DNA of 64,000 bases from Arachnia propionica (GTDB lineage Bacteria; Actinomycetota; Actinomycetes; Propionibacteriales; Propionibacteriaceae): assembly GCF_003859805.1 (NCBI RefSeq), contig NZ_RQZG01000006.1, positions 122,324 through 186,323 on the forward strand. Reading direction: 5' to 3'. Under the pieces are notes generated by a model that saw nothing but the letters and a program-made list of their open reading frames with translations, had not been told where the DNA came from and searched no databases. Positions within the stretch are counted from its first letter, which is position 1. Each line of letters starts with the position of its first letter. A program made the position numbers and the translations under genes. Below, piece after piece: positions 41,522 to 50,243 of this stretch.

Positions 41522-43959
41522 TGATCCGCGATGCCGTCAACGAGATCCGGCTGCACCCGGGTCGTTTCGTCGCCACGCTGCTGGCGGTGGCCATCAGCGT
41601 CGGTTTCATGGCCGCCATCGTGGTGGGGGTCCGTACTGAGGAGAACGCCGTCGGGCAGAAGGGCACGCTCTGGTTGTCCAAGGCCGATGTGGTGGTCAGT
41701 GGGGTGGAGGGTGAGGCCGCCGAGATCACCGAGCGCATCGCGACGGTGGACGGGGTCGACGATGTCCTGGCACTCAAGACCACCCAGGCCCCGCTCAGCA
41801 AGGGAGACCGGTCGGAGTTCTACGCCCTGTACGCGGTTCCCGCGGAGAACTTCCGCTGGTCCGGGCTCCTCGAGGGCTCCTGGCCGAGCGCACCCGATGA
41901 GATCGCCCTGTCCAAGCAGAGCGCCGAGAAGCTCGGCGCGCGGGTGGGAGATGTCGTCACGGCGGGGCTCGGCGGTGGAGAGGCCGATGAGGAGGGGACC
42001 GGTGAGGCCGAGATCAAGGTCGTCGGGTTGACCGATGACCCGGCCCCCCTGTTCGGTGGGGTCGGCTACTTCGCCCCGCAGATGGAGGCTGGTCAGACAG
42101 CGGCGATGCTGGTGCGCACCGGCACCCCCGACGCCACGATTCCCCGGATCACGGCTGAGCTGGGCCAGGACTTCGGTGCTGATCTCGAGGTGACCACCGC
42201 GGAGGCCTTCCGTGCCAGTTACCTGAAGGAGCTCACCGGTGGGTTCGAGATCTTCCGCAACATGCTGCTCGGTTTCGCCGGCATCTCGCTGATCGTCGGC
42301 ATGATCATCATCGCCAACACCTTCACCATCCTGCTGACCCAGCGGCGTCGGCAGATCGGGCTGCTGCGTGCCGTCGGGGCCTCCTCGGGGCAGGTCGCGG
42401 GACGGTTGGTGATCGAGGCCTTCCTGCTGGGGCTCGTGGGCTCCCTGCTCGGGGTGGGGATCGGATACCTCGTGGCCCTGGGGGTCTCCCTCTACACAGG
42501 CTCTCTCGCCTGGGGGCTGGCCTTCCCGGCCGGTGAGCTGCTGCTCGCCGTCCTGGCCGGAGTGCTGGCCACGGTGGTCTCCGTGATCGGACCGTCGCTG
42601 AGGGCCACCCGGATCAGCCCGCTGGAGGCCCTGCAGGTGGTGCCGACGGCGGCGCAGAGCAAGCGCCTCGGCATCGTGCGCGGCGTGTTCTGCGTGCTGT
42701 TCGCACTCGGTGGGGGAGCGCTGCTGCTGCCTGCCTTCCAGGACCAGAAGGCGGGTCTGCTGTGGGCGATCGCGGGCTGTGGCCTGCTGTCCCTCGCCGT
42801 GCTGCTGGCGGCCCCGTTCTACGTCAGCTTCCTCATCCGTGTGGTGGGCGGGCTCTTCTCCGCCACCGGGCCGACGGTCCGCCTGGCGGTCGCGAACTCC
42901 GTGCGCAACCCCCGTCGGGCCTCCGCCACCGCGGTGGCACTGATGCTCGCTGTGGGGCTCGTGGTGACCCTGCAGGTCGGGGTGTCGACGATGCGCAGCT
43001 CCGCGGTGCAGGCCATCAACGAACGCTATCCGGTGGACATCCTGGTGCGCGCCGAGAAACCCCTGGAGCCTGCGCTGATCAATGAGCTCAGGGCGGCCGG
43101 GGCCGTGAGCGCGGTGGCCGAGGTGTCGTCGAGGACGATCGCGGTCACCGACAGGCAGGGCGAGCCGTTCGAGTTCATCGTCCGCAACGTCAACCCGGCC
43201 CGGGAACAGCTGGGGCTCTCCGACAAACTCGCGGCCTCGGACGGCACCATCGTGGTGGGCAGGTGGGCCACTGACTTCTTGCCGGAGACCGTCGAGGTCC
43301 CGGGTGCGGGCTCCCTCAAGGTGGTGGGCTCCGACAGTGTGGAGTCCAGCGAGGCCGCGGTGTCCTCGGCCACCTTCGAGCAGATCACCGGCACCGCCGA
43401 GATGCGCGAGGTGTGGCTGAAACTCGTGGACCGGACCTCGATGTCAGGACTGAACGAGGTGATGAAGATCCTGGAGGGGCGCGAGGGTCTGCAGACCGGG
43501 GGCAGCGCGGTGCTGGCCGGGGTCATGGAGCAGGTCATCAACGTGGTGCTCATCGTGCTGACCGGGCTGCTGGGTGTGGCCGTGGTGATCGCACTGGTGG
43601 GCGTCGGCAACACGCTCGGTCTCTCGGTGCTGGAGCGGCAACGCGAGTCGGCCCTGCTCCGGGCGCTCGGGATGCAGCGGTCCTCGCTCAGGAAGATGCT
43701 GCTGGTGGAGGCGCTCCTGCTGGGTGCGGTCGGTGTCGGGGTGGGCATCCTGGCCGGGGTGTTCTTCAGCTGGGTCGGTGTGACCACATCGCTGAACATG
43801 TTCCCGGAGGACCAGAAGATCGATGCGGTGTTCTCGGTCGACCTGCTCTACACCGGAGGTCTGATCCTGGTGTGCATCCTGGCGGCGGCGCTCGCCTCGG
43901 TGCTGCCCGGCCGTCGTGCCGCGAACGCCACCCCGACGGAGGCGCTGGCCGCCGACTGA
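41518..43959 (+). CDS. FtsX-like ABC transporter permease, full length
   Basis: 813 residues. The classical layout: N-terminal helix (18-38), extracellular domain to about 250, three helices (about 250-370), a central pair of helices around 390-450, a second extracellular domain, and three C-terminal helices (from about 670). Conserved FtsX blocks TILLTQRRRQIGLLRAVGAS and LSVLERQRESALLRALGMQR show the duplicated half-transporter. Such exporters act on lipids, peptides or drugs. No adaptor gene is linked. A hairpin terminator follows. Confidence 0.92.
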   Translation: MMIRDAVNEIRLHPGRFVATLLAVAISVGFMAAIVVGVRTEENAVGQKGTLWLSKADVVVSGVEGEAAEITERIATVDGVDDVLALKTTQAPLSKGDRSEFYALYAVPAENFRWSGLLEGSWPSAPDEIALSKQSAEKLGARVGDVVTAGLGGGEADEEGTGEAEIKVVGLTDDPAPLFGGVGYFAPQMEAGQTAAMLVRTGTPDATIPRITAELGQDFGADLEVTTAEAFRASYLKELTGGFEIFRNMLLGFAGISLIVGMIIIANTFTILLTQRRRQIGLLRAVGASSGQVAGRLVIEAFLLGLVGSLLGVGIGYLVALGVSLYTGSLAWGLAFPAGELLLAVLAGVLATVVSVIGPSLRATRISPLEALQVVPTAAQSKRLGIVRGVFCVLFALGGGALLLPAFQDQKAGLLWAIAGCGLLSLAVLLAAPFYVSFLIRVVGGLFSATGPTVRLAVANSVRNPRRASATAVALMLAVGLVVTLQVGVSTMRSSAVQAINERYPVDILVRAEKPLEPALINELRAAGAVSAVAEVSSRTIAVTDRQGEPFEFIVRNVNPAREQLGLSDKLAASDGTIVVGRWATDFLPETVEVPGAGSLKVVGSDSVESSEAAVSSATFEQITGTAEMREVWLKLVDRTSMSGLNEVMKILEGREGLQTGGSAVLAGVMEQVINVVLIVLTGLLGVAVVIALVGVGNTLGLSVLERQRESALLRALGMQRSSLRKMLLVEALLLGAVGVGVGILAGVFFSWVGVTTSLNMFPEDQKIDAVFSVDLLYTGGLILVCILAAALASVLPGRRAANATPTEALAAD

Positions 43960-43986
43960 CCCCGGGCGCGAACCACAACGGAGCAA

Positions 43987-44017
43987 CGCCCCGCCGTCAC
44001 CGAGTGACGGCGGGGCG
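43987..44017 (+). terminator. Terminator hairpin after the ABC-FtsX operon
   Basis: 14-bp perfect arms 43987-44000 and 44004-44017 with a three-base loop, no T-run. The sequence from 44018 to 44200 shows no gene. Confidence 0.7.
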
Positions 44018-44229
44018 TCGCCGTGTCTCCCGCCGGGTCCCAAGACGGGCGAGGAGGTGTGCAGGAACCGCGGAGGAAAATCCGTCCGGTGTCGATGTGC
44101 GACGGGGCAGTGTCTTTCGCCAGCGGTTCGTGCTCGTCAGGGGAGCCGAGTCAGGGGCGGAAGAGAGAGGGCCGGGAGCGCCGCGGGACGGCGGACGGAG
44201 ACTTGCCTCTGCTGTCTCTACTGTATATG

Positions 44230-44243
44230 CTGTATATATACAG
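44230..44243. promoter_or_regulatory. Operator palindrome of the GntR/ABC operon
   Basis: CTGTATATATACAG is a perfect 14-bp palindrome, preceded by a partial copy CTGTATATG at 44221-44229. It ends two bases before the ribosome site of the GntR gene, so binding would block initiation. TTGCCT at 44203-44208 is a possible -35. YtrA-type regulators bind AT-rich palindromes in just this position. Confidence 0.65.
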
Positions 44244-44255
44244 AAAGGAGGTGGC

Positions 44256-44639
44256 GTGGACATCATCCTGTCCAACACGAGTGGGATCCCGATCTACGCG
44301 CAGATCCAGGACCAGATCAAGGCCGCCATCCTGCGTGGCGACGTGGCGGAGGGGGAGGCCCTGCCGTCGATCCGGGCCCTGGCTCGCGACCTCAGGGTCA
44401 GCGTCATCACCACCACCAGGGCCTACGCCGACCTCGTCGCCGAGGGATTCCTCGCCAACGTCCCCGGCAAGGGGTACTACGTGCAACCCCGCAACAGTGA
44501 ACTCGTCCGCGAACAGGTGCTGCGGCAGATCGAGGGCCTGATCGGCGACGCGGTCGCCCAGGCCCGGCTCGCCGACATCCCCGACGCGGACCTCCGCCAG
44601 ATCCTCGACCTCGCCCTCGACGCCCAGGAGAACTCATGA
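44256..44639 (+). CDS. GntR-family (YtrA subfamily) transcriptional regulator
   Basis: 127 residues from GTG 44256 after AAGGAGG. N-terminal winged helix: GIPIYAQIQDQIKAAILRGD, then LPSIRALARDLRVSVITTTRAYADL and wing VPGKGYYV. A short helical C-terminal tail (about 50 residues) with no ligand domain is the mark of the YtrA group. It normally represses its own ABC operon, which follows with a four-base overlap. Confidence 0.92.
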   Translation: MDIILSNTSGIPIYAQIQDQIKAAILRGDVAEGEALPSIRALARDLRVSVITTTRAYADLVAEGFLANVPGKGYYVQPRNSELVREQVLRQIEGLIGDAVAQARLADIPDADLRQILDLALDAQENS

Positions 44640-45469
44640 CCCCCTCACCCTTCGTCCTCTCGGCCGTGACCAAGCACTACGACGGCTTCACCCTCGGCCC
44701 GCTCGACCTCGAGGTGCCGCGCGGCTACGTCACCGCTCTCGTCGGGCCGAACGGGGCCGGGAAGACCACCGCCATCAAACTCGGCCTCGGGGCCTGCCTG
44801 CCGACGAGCGGCCGGGTCCATCTCCTCGACAAGACCCGTGTCGGTGTGGTCCTCGACACCCCGCCGTGGCCGTCGCACTGGAAGGTGAGGGAGCTGGGCA
44901 CCCTGCTCGGCCCCTTCTACCCGAACTGGGACCAGGCCCGCTTCGAGCGGCTCGCCCAGTGGGCCGGGGCGGAGATGAACAAGAAGATCGGCGAGCTGTC
45001 CCGCGGCGCGGGCATGAAGCTGCAGCTGGCCTTCGCCCTCGCCCTCGGCGCCGAACTCCTCATCCTCGACGAGCCCACCAGCGGTCTCGACCCGCTGGCC
45101 CGCACTGAGCTCCTCGACCAGGTCGCGGAGTTCATGACCGACGAGCGGCACGCCGTGCTGTTCTCCAGCCACATCACGAGCGACCTCGAACGCATCGCGG
45201 ACCGTCTCGTCGTCCTGGACTCCGGACAGGTCACCCTCGCCGGGCAGCTCGACGACCTGCGGGAGCAGTGGGCGCTGGTGCGCGGCGGGGCCCGGGGCCT
45301 CACCCCTGATCTCGAGGCGCGGCTGCACGGCCTTCGGCGGCACCCGATGGGCTGGGAGGGCCTCATCGCAGCCCAGGACCTGGCGCTGTGCGGTGCCGAT
45401 GTCGTCGCCGAGTCCCCCACCATCGAGCAGCTGCTGCTGCATCTCGTGAAGGAGCCGGTCCATGCGTGA
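44636..45469 (+). CDS. ABC transporter ATP-binding protein (YtrB-like)
   Basis: 277 residues. Walker A GPNGAGKTT near residue 38, Walker B LLILDEPTSGLDP near 145, H-loop SSHIT near 180. The signature region reads ELSRGAGMKLQLA in place of LSGGxxQR, a change common in the YtrB/CcmA-like group. The insert GVVLDTPPWPSHWKV replaces the usual Q-loop spacing. It works with the short permeases downstream, and the stop overlaps the first permease ATG. Confidence 0.9.
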   Translation: MTPSPFVLSAVTKHYDGFTLGPLDLEVPRGYVTALVGPNGAGKTTAIKLGLGACLPTSGRVHLLDKTRVGVVLDTPPWPSHWKVRELGTLLGPFYPNWDQARFERLAQWAGAEMNKKIGELSRGAGMKLQLAFALALGAELLILDEPTSGLDPLARTELLDQVAEFMTDERHAVLFSSHITSDLERIADRLVVLDSGQVTLAGQLDDLREQWALVRGGARGLTPDLEARLHGLRRHPMGWEGLIAAQDLALCGADVVAESPTIEQLLLHLVKEPVHA

Positions 45470-46073
45470 GTTCACCAACGTCGTTCGCGTCGACCTCCGG
45501 GGCATCAGCGGATATCTGGTGGCCCTGGTCGCGGTACTGCTCGTCCTTGGGTTCCTGGGACACTTCGGGGTCGGGGAGGTCGTCGTGACGCCGACCGGGT
45601 CAGTGGTCTTTGCCTTCCTCTTCATCCATACGATCTTCACCTCCCGTCGTCCGGGCTACCCCCTCGGTGTCTTCGAGCTGCTCCCGGTGCGGCCCAGGAC
45701 GGTCCTGCTCGCCCACTACACCGCCGCCGTCGCCCTCTTCCTCGTCGCCGTGGTCATGCATGTCGGCCTCCTGGTGGTCTTCGAGAGGCTCGGCCATGCC
45801 CTGCCGGAGCACTGGGTGGAGAGGGTGACGTGGATGTCGGGAATCGGCCTGCTTTTTCTGGGGGTGGCACTGGCGTTCCACTGCTCCGTCTCCTCGGGCC
45901 GTGCCACCTGGGTTCCCGTGGGTGCCATCTCGCTGGTTCTGCTCGTCGGGGGCGTCTTCCTGCTGATGAGGTGGGGTGTACGGGGCACGTGGGGCATGCC
46001 GGTCGCCGGGGTGCTGGGGATCATCGTCTCGTTCCTCTTCGCCCTGCCCTTCGTCGAGAAGGAGGCCCGATGA
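45462..46073 (+). CDS. ABC-2-type permease subunit 1
   Basis: 203 residues with about five hydrophobic segments (21-35, 45-60, 85-108, 125-143, 150-195). Sequence SVVFAFLFIHTIFTSRRPGY then FELLPVRPRTVLLAHYTAA shows the ELLPVRxRTVVxxxY motif shared by all three permeases of this operon, which marks them as paralogues. It should sit in the membrane with the YtrB-like ATPase. Substrate unknown. Confidence 0.75.
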   Translation: MREFTNVVRVDLRGISGYLVALVAVLLVLGFLGHFGVGEVVVTPTGSVVFAFLFIHTIFTSRRPGYPLGVFELLPVRPRTVLLAHYTAAVALFLVAVVMHVGLLVVFERLGHALPEHWVERVTWMSGIGLLFLGVALAFHCSVSSGRATWVPVGAISLVLLVGGVFLLMRWGVRGTWGMPVAGVLGIIVSFLFALPFVEKEAR

Positions 46074-46187
46074 TTGGGGTCCATCCCGTCGCTGGTCCGG
46101 CTGGAACCGTGGTGGGCGCTGCCGCTCGCCGGTGTCCTGTTCTCCTTCTTCAGCGCCGTGCCCGCCATCGCGAAGGAGATCCGCTGA
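46074..46187 (+). pseudogene. C-terminal remnant of a fourth permease
   Basis: In the frame ending with TGA at 46185-46187 the sequence reads VRLEPWWALPLAGVLFSFFS then AVPAIAKEIR. It mirrors the end of permease 1 (GTWGMPVAGVLGIIVSFLFA, LPFVEKEAR). No start codon or N-terminal part remains; a stop in this frame overlaps the end of permease 1. It is best read as the scar of a deleted tandem copy. Confidence 0.55.
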
Positions 46188-46283
46188 TGAGGAGCACTCC
46201 GGGACGGCTCCGGGACCGGTTCGTGGGTCCTGCCCTCCGGAGCTCGTCACCGTTCAACCCCACCGAGGTCACGGAGGACGTCC

Positions 46284-46925
46284 ATGCGTGAACTGACGGC
46301 CATGGTGCGGTTGGACCTGCGTGGCCTGCGTGAGATGGTCCTGATGGTTCCCATCGTCATCGGGGTGTTCTGGCTCCTCAACTGGAACGCACACCCCACG
46401 TGGGTGATCAGCGCCATGATGATCCTCATCTTCATGATGACCCAGAGCCTGTTCCGGTTCGGCCTGTTCGCCGCGAAGGTGCCCCTGCTCGACGTGCTGC
46501 CGGTCCGTCGGCGCACCGTCGTGGTCTCGCACTACCTCATGATCCTCGCCAGCTCACTGATGGTCTGCCTCGTCGGGGCGGTGATCTTCCTGGTGCTCCA
46601 GGGGGTCGGGGTCGTGGTGCCGCAGGACTGGGGGATGCAGCTGCTCGCCTCCCTGGGGGCCATGCTGCTTGTCATCGGGCTCATCGTGCCTCACTGGTGG
46701 CGGCCCTGGCGGAGCTGGCGGACCGCCGTCGCACACCTGCCGTTGTTCGGGGTGGTCTGCCTGGTGGTCATCCTCATCGCGGCGCACACGACGGGAAACC
46801 TGCCCCCGGCCTGGAGCTCCTTCCTGGGGGCGCACGGCCCGTGGTTGCTCCTGGTCATCGGGGTGTCGGTCCTCGCAGGTTCCCTGCCCGTCACGCTCAG
46901 CACCGCCGAGCGTCTGGACCACTGA
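46284..46925 (+). CDS. ABC-2-type permease subunit 2
   Basis: 213 residues, about six hydrophobic segments. The start MRELTAMVRLDLRGLREM resembles permease 1 (MREFTNVVRVDLRGISGY), and the family motif DVLPVRRRTVVVSHYLM is present. GGAGGAC stands before the ATG. The gap from the remnant to this gene (46188-46283) holds no other feature. Permease 3 begins ten bases later. Confidence 0.75.
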   Translation: MRELTAMVRLDLRGLREMVLMVPIVIGVFWLLNWNAHPTWVISAMMILIFMMTQSLFRFGLFAAKVPLLDVLPVRRRTVVVSHYLMILASSLMVCLVGAVIFLVLQGVGVVVPQDWGMQLLASLGAMLLVIGLIVPHWWRPWRSWRTAVAHLPLFGVVCLVVILIAAHTTGNLPPAWSSFLGAHGPWLLLVIGVSVLAGSLPVTLSTAERLDH

Positions 46926-46934
46926 GAGGAAGAG

Positions 46935-47585
46935 ATGTCCGCACTGTTGGCCGTGATGCGGGTGGAGCTGCGAGGTCTGCGACGCCATGCCGCCCTGTTC
47001 CCTCTCCTCGTCGGGGTCACCGTGGTGATCGCCGTGCTGCTGGATCGTGACCCGGCTCCCTGGCTGATCCCCGTGGTGGCGTTCCCGGTGGTTCGTCGCG
47101 TGATGGACGCGACGGATGAGAAGGCACTGATGTTCGACCTGCTGCCGGTGACACGGCGCACCGTCGAGACGGCGCTGGCCCTGTCGGCCCTGGTGGCCAC
47201 GTTGTTGCTGTGTGCTGCCTTCACCGTGCTGGTGTCCCTCCTCGGGGCCGTCGGGCTGGGCCGGGTGCTCGCGATCGATCCGTCCGGCGGTTGGGGGGTC
47301 AAGGCGTCCATCTTCACCGGGACCATGCTGCTGGTGCTGGGGATCATGGAACAGCTGGTGCTGCGCTTCGGTGCCACCCGGCGACTCGTGCTCCCGGTGG
47401 TGATGTTCCTGGTGGCGTTCCTCGGGTTCTGCTGGGTGCTCCAGCAGGTCTCTGAACGCCTGCCCGTGACGGTGAACGCCTGGTTCGCCGGCTCTGCCCC
47501 GTGGCTGCCGTTCCTCCTCGGAGTCATCGGGTACCTGGCGCTCATCCCGCTGAACGTCCGGGTCCGCGAGCGCCAGGACCACTAG
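46935..47585 (+). CDS. ABC-2-type permease subunit 3
   Basis: 216 residues, six likely membrane segments. N-terminus MSALLAVMRVELRGLRRH and motif MFDLLPVTRRTVETALAL match the other two permeases. Start supported by GAGAGGAAGAG upstream. The last two codons and stop overlap the TAGGCT promoter box of the following phosphatase gene. Three permeases with one ATPase suggest either a heteromeric channel or recently amplified subunits. Confidence 0.75.
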   Translation: MSALLAVMRVELRGLRRHAALFPLLVGVTVVIAVLLDRDPAPWLIPVVAFPVVRRVMDATDEKALMFDLLPVTRRTVETALALSALVATLLLCAAFTVLVSLLGAVGLGRVLAIDPSGGWGVKASIFTGTMLLVLGIMEQLVLRFGATRRLVLPVVMFLVAFLGFCWVLQQVSERLPVTVNAWFAGSAPWLPFLLGVIGYLALIPLNVRVRERQDH

Positions 47586-47588
47586 GCT
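47583..47588 (+). promoter_or_regulatory. Leaderless-type -10 box, histidine phosphatase
   Basis: TAGGCT eight bases before the ATG at 47597; its first three bases are the stop codon of the previous gene. Confidence 0.45.
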
Positions 47589-47596
47589 GGGCTGTC

Positions 47597-48226
47597 ATGA
47601 CCTCTGAGAGCCGCGTCCTGCTGTGCCGCCACGGCGTCACCGACCACACCATCACCGGGATCTGGGACGGCCGAGGTGGTGGTGACCCCGCGCTCAACGA
47701 GCAGGGACGCGCCCAGGCCGACGACCTGGCGCGACGGGTCAGGGCCTTCCTCGGTGAGGTGCCGGTCAGGGTGATCTCCTCGTCGCTGGCCCGGGCCCGA
47801 CAGACCGCCGCCCCGATCGCAGAGCTCTACGGGGTCCAGGTGGAGCCCGATCCGGCCTGGGATGAGCTGGGCTTCGGGGAGTGGGACGGTCTGAGAGGCG
47901 ACGACCTGCGCAACCGGTTCCCCGACGAGATGCTGCGGTTCTGGGCCGACGAGACCTTCCGTCCGCCGGGTGGCGAGTCCCACATCGAGCTCCACGCCCG
48001 GGTCCGCATGGCCTTCGACCGGCTGCTCGACGATGGTGGGACCACCGTCGTCGTCGCCCACTGGGGGCCCATCATGAGCTGCCTCCAGACCGTGCTGGGG
48101 ATCGACCTGTTGCCCGCGCGTCGCATCAACCTCGCGGCCACCTCCATGACCTCCTTCGTCACCAGCTGGCAGGGCCCCCTGGTCGAGTTCGTCAACGACC
48201 TCGGGGTGAGACCGAGCGCGCACTGA
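47597..48226 (+). CDS. Histidine phosphatase family protein (phosphoglycerate-mutase-like)
   Basis: 209 residues. Catalytic LLCRHGVTDH (phospho-His in RHG, residue about 10), SSSLARARQTAAPIAE, DELGFGEWDG and second His in VVVAHWGPIM are all present. It dephosphorylates a small phosphorylated metabolite; the specific substrate cannot be named. A second, distinct member is at 56068. It appears to have its own promoter. Confidence 0.88.
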   Translation: MTSESRVLLCRHGVTDHTITGIWDGRGGGDPALNEQGRAQADDLARRVRAFLGEVPVRVISSSLARARQTAAPIAELYGVQVEPDPAWDELGFGEWDGLRGDDLRNRFPDEMLRFWADETFRPPGGESHIELHARVRMAFDRLLDDGGTTVVVAHWGPIMSCLQTVLGIDLLPARRINLAATSMTSFVTSWQGPLVEFVNDLGVRPSAH

Positions 48227-48289
48227 CGTGTGGCCGGGAGGTGCAGTCCGCCACCCCGAGCGCCCCGTTCGTGGTGCCCCCGATGCGGT

Positions 48290-48916
48290 TCACCCCGCGC
48301 GGCGGTAGGCGGAGACCGACGGCTCGTCCGGCAGCCAGAAGCGCCACGGGAAACGTTCCCCGTCGCCGCCGGGTCCCGAGACCCCGACCCGAGGACCCGT
48401 GAGCCAGGTCGTCGGTGCGACCTCGGGCCGCCACCACGACCACTGTTCGCCCATGAGATCCGCGCCGTCGGCCTGTCTCGACGAGCCGAGGGCCTGGCCC
48501 AGGTTCCCGGGACCACGTGCCAGCTGATGATCCAGCAGACGTGTTCGACGTGGCCGGGCGCTGCGACGACCCCTGGCCAGTGCCAGCCCGTCGACCACCT
48601 CGCCCGCCCGAAGCAGACACCCGGTGCCGACACCCTCGCCGTCGCACACCACGTTGAGGTTGAAGTGCACCCCGTAGCTGAGATAGCAGTACAGGTGCCC
48701 GGGCGGACCGAACATCGTGGCGTTGCGCGGGGTCATCCCCCTGAAGGCGTGCGAGCCGGGATCATCGGCACCGGCGTAGGCCTCCACCTCCGTGATGCGC
48801 ACCGCGACGGTGCCCTCGGTGGTCGTCCTCACCAGCAGCCCGCCCAGCAGCTGCGGCGCGAGGGCCACCACCGGCTGGTCGAACCACTCACGCGACGCCC
48901 GACTGAACCCCTCCAT
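48290..48916 (-). CDS. DNA-3-methyladenine glycosylase (AAG/MPG family)
   Basis: 208 residues. AAG landmarks: LAPQLLGGLLVR, EVEAYAGADDPGSHAFRG (catalytic Glu in the first EVEAY), NATMFGPPGHLYCYLSYG, LARGPGNLGQALG and a late ERFPWRFWL. It removes alkylated purines such as 3-methyladenine and hypoxanthine. It is the third alkylation-repair gene in this window after the AlkD-like gene and tag. A TACGCT box is eight bases before the ATG. Confidence 0.93.
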   Translation of the reverse strand: MEGFSRASREWFDQPVVALAPQLLGGLLVRTTTEGTVAVRITEVEAYAGADDPGSHAFRGMTPRNATMFGPPGHLYCYLSYGVHFNLNVVCDGEGVGTGCLLRAGEVVDGLALARGRRSARPRRTRLLDHQLARGPGNLGQALGSSRQADGADLMGEQWSWWRPEVAPTTWLTGPRVGVSGPGGDGERFPWRFWLPDEPSVSAYRRAG

Positions 48917-49015
48917 GACCGGCGAGCGTACCGGGATTTGGGGCTCCCGACGCCCCGGGGTAGGCTGAATCAGCTGCCTGGCGAGGGACGAGACGTCCGT
49001 GATCGACTAGCAACC

Positions 49016-49048
49016 CCTTCAGGCGTGCACCCGTTCAACCCCTGAAGG
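49016..49048 (+). promoter_or_regulatory. Leader hairpin at the rplY ribosome site
   Basis: CCTTCAGG (49016-49023) can pair with CCTGAAGG (49041-49048); the right arm runs into GGAGGAG. A TAGGCT box at 48961-48966 would give a leader of about 85 bases. It could modulate translation of L25. Confidence 0.4.
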
Positions 49049-49055
49049 AGGAGAC

Positions 49056-49664
49056 ATGGCCAACCTGAAACTGGCTGCCACCACCCGCACCGTCTTCGGC
49101 AAGGGCGCCGCCCGCAAGCTGCGTCGCGCCGACCTGATCCCCGCCGTCATCTACGGCCACGGCACCGACCCGGTCCACGTGTCGCTGCCCAACAAGGACA
49201 CCTTCCTGGCGCTGCGCAATGCCAACGTGCTGCTGGAGATCACCATCGACGATGCCAGGAAGCCCGTGCTGACCCTGCCGAAGCAGGTGCAGCGCGACCC
49301 CATCACCGGGTTCCTGGAGCACGTGGACCTGCTGCTGGTCAAGGCCTCCGAGAAGGTCTCCGTCGACGTGCCGATCAACTTCATCGGTGAGCCCGCCGGC
49401 AAGGACTCGCTGGTCAACCACGAGCTGATGGCCCTGCCCGTGCTGGCCCCCGCCACCTCGATCCCGAGCGAGATCGAGGTCTCCGTCGACGGCCTGGAGG
49501 TCGGCGCGCAGATCGTCGTCGGTGACCTGGAGCTGCCCGAGGGCGTCGAGGCCACCGCCCCGGCCGACCACCTCGTCGTCACCATCAACATCGCCGACGC
49601 CGAGCCGGTCGAGTCGGCCGAGGGCGATGTCGACGGTGCTGCGGAGGGCGACGCGGCCGAGTGA
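49056..49664 (+). CDS. rplY: 50S ribosomal protein L25/CTC
   Basis: 202 residues. The N-terminal L25 domain ([29 protein letters not shown]) binds 5S rRNA; the C-terminal TL5/CTC beta domain is at about 95-185, and the end is acidic. GGAGGAG stands before the ATG. The stop overlaps the pth GTG (GTGA). rplY-pth next to glmU-prs is common in actinobacteria; here 13 kb separate them. Confidence 0.95.
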   Translation: MANLKLAATTRTVFGKGAARKLRRADLIPAVIYGHGTDPVHVSLPNKDTFLALRNANVLLEITIDDARKPVLTLPKQVQRDPITGFLEHVDLLLVKASEKVSVDVPINFIGEPAGKDSLVNHELMALPVLAPATSIPSEIEVSVDGLEVGAQIVVGDLELPEGVEATAPADHLVVTINIADAEPVESAEGDVDGAAEGDAAE

Positions 49665-50233
49665 GCACCCACCTCGTGGTCGGGCTCGGGAACCCGGGCC
49701 CGACGTACGCCCCCACCCGGCACAACGTCGGGTTCTGGGCGGTCGACGATCTCGCCGACCGCCTGGGGGTGAGGTTCTCGCTGGCGAAGGGGCAACGCGC
49801 CGAGGTGGCAGCCGCCCATCTCGACGGCGAGCACAGGGTGTTGCTGGTGAAACCCACCACCTTCATGAACGAGTCCGGTGCCGCCGTCGCCGCCGTCGCC
49901 AGGTTCCACAAGGTGCCGCCCGACCGGGTGATCGTCATCCACGACGAACTCGACCTGGAGCCGACACGGCTGCGACTGAAGCTCGGCGGAGGGGACAACG
50001 GGCACAACGGGTTGAAGTCCATCCGGGCCCATCTCGGCACCGGGGACTTCCTGCGCATCCGGGTCGGCATCGGCCGCCCCCCGGGTCGCCAACCGGCCGC
50101 CGACCACGTGCTGGCCAGGATGCGCCCCGCCGAACTCGACGCGATGCGCGTCGACGCGGCGATCGCGGCCGATGCCGCCGTGAGACTCGTCACCGACGGG
50201 CTGGTCGTCGCCCAGAACGACTTCAACAACTGA
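49661..50233 (+). CDS. pth: Peptidyl-tRNA hydrolase
   Basis: 190 residues, GTG start coupled to rplY. Motifs: [20 protein letters not shown] (catalytic His), [59 protein letters not shown]. It releases peptides from stalled peptidyl-tRNA. All active-site residues (Asn, His, Asp, Asn) are visible. Confidence 0.96.
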   Translation: MSTHLVVGLGNPGPTYAPTRHNVGFWAVDDLADRLGVRFSLAKGQRAEVAAAHLDGEHRVLLVKPTTFMNESGAAVAAVARFHKVPPDRVIVIHDELDLEPTRLRLKLGGGDNGHNGLKSIRAHLGTGDFLRIRVGIGRPPGRQPAADHVLARMRPAELDAMRVDAAIAADAAVRLVTDGLVVAQNDFNN

Positions 50234-50243
50234 GAGGGCACGC

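Noticed and set aside
46070..46291. Small protein starting at the ATG overlapping permease 1
   Set aside because: The frame gives a Pro/Arg/Gly-rich translation without hydrophobic segments, while the other frame clearly continues a permease C-terminus.
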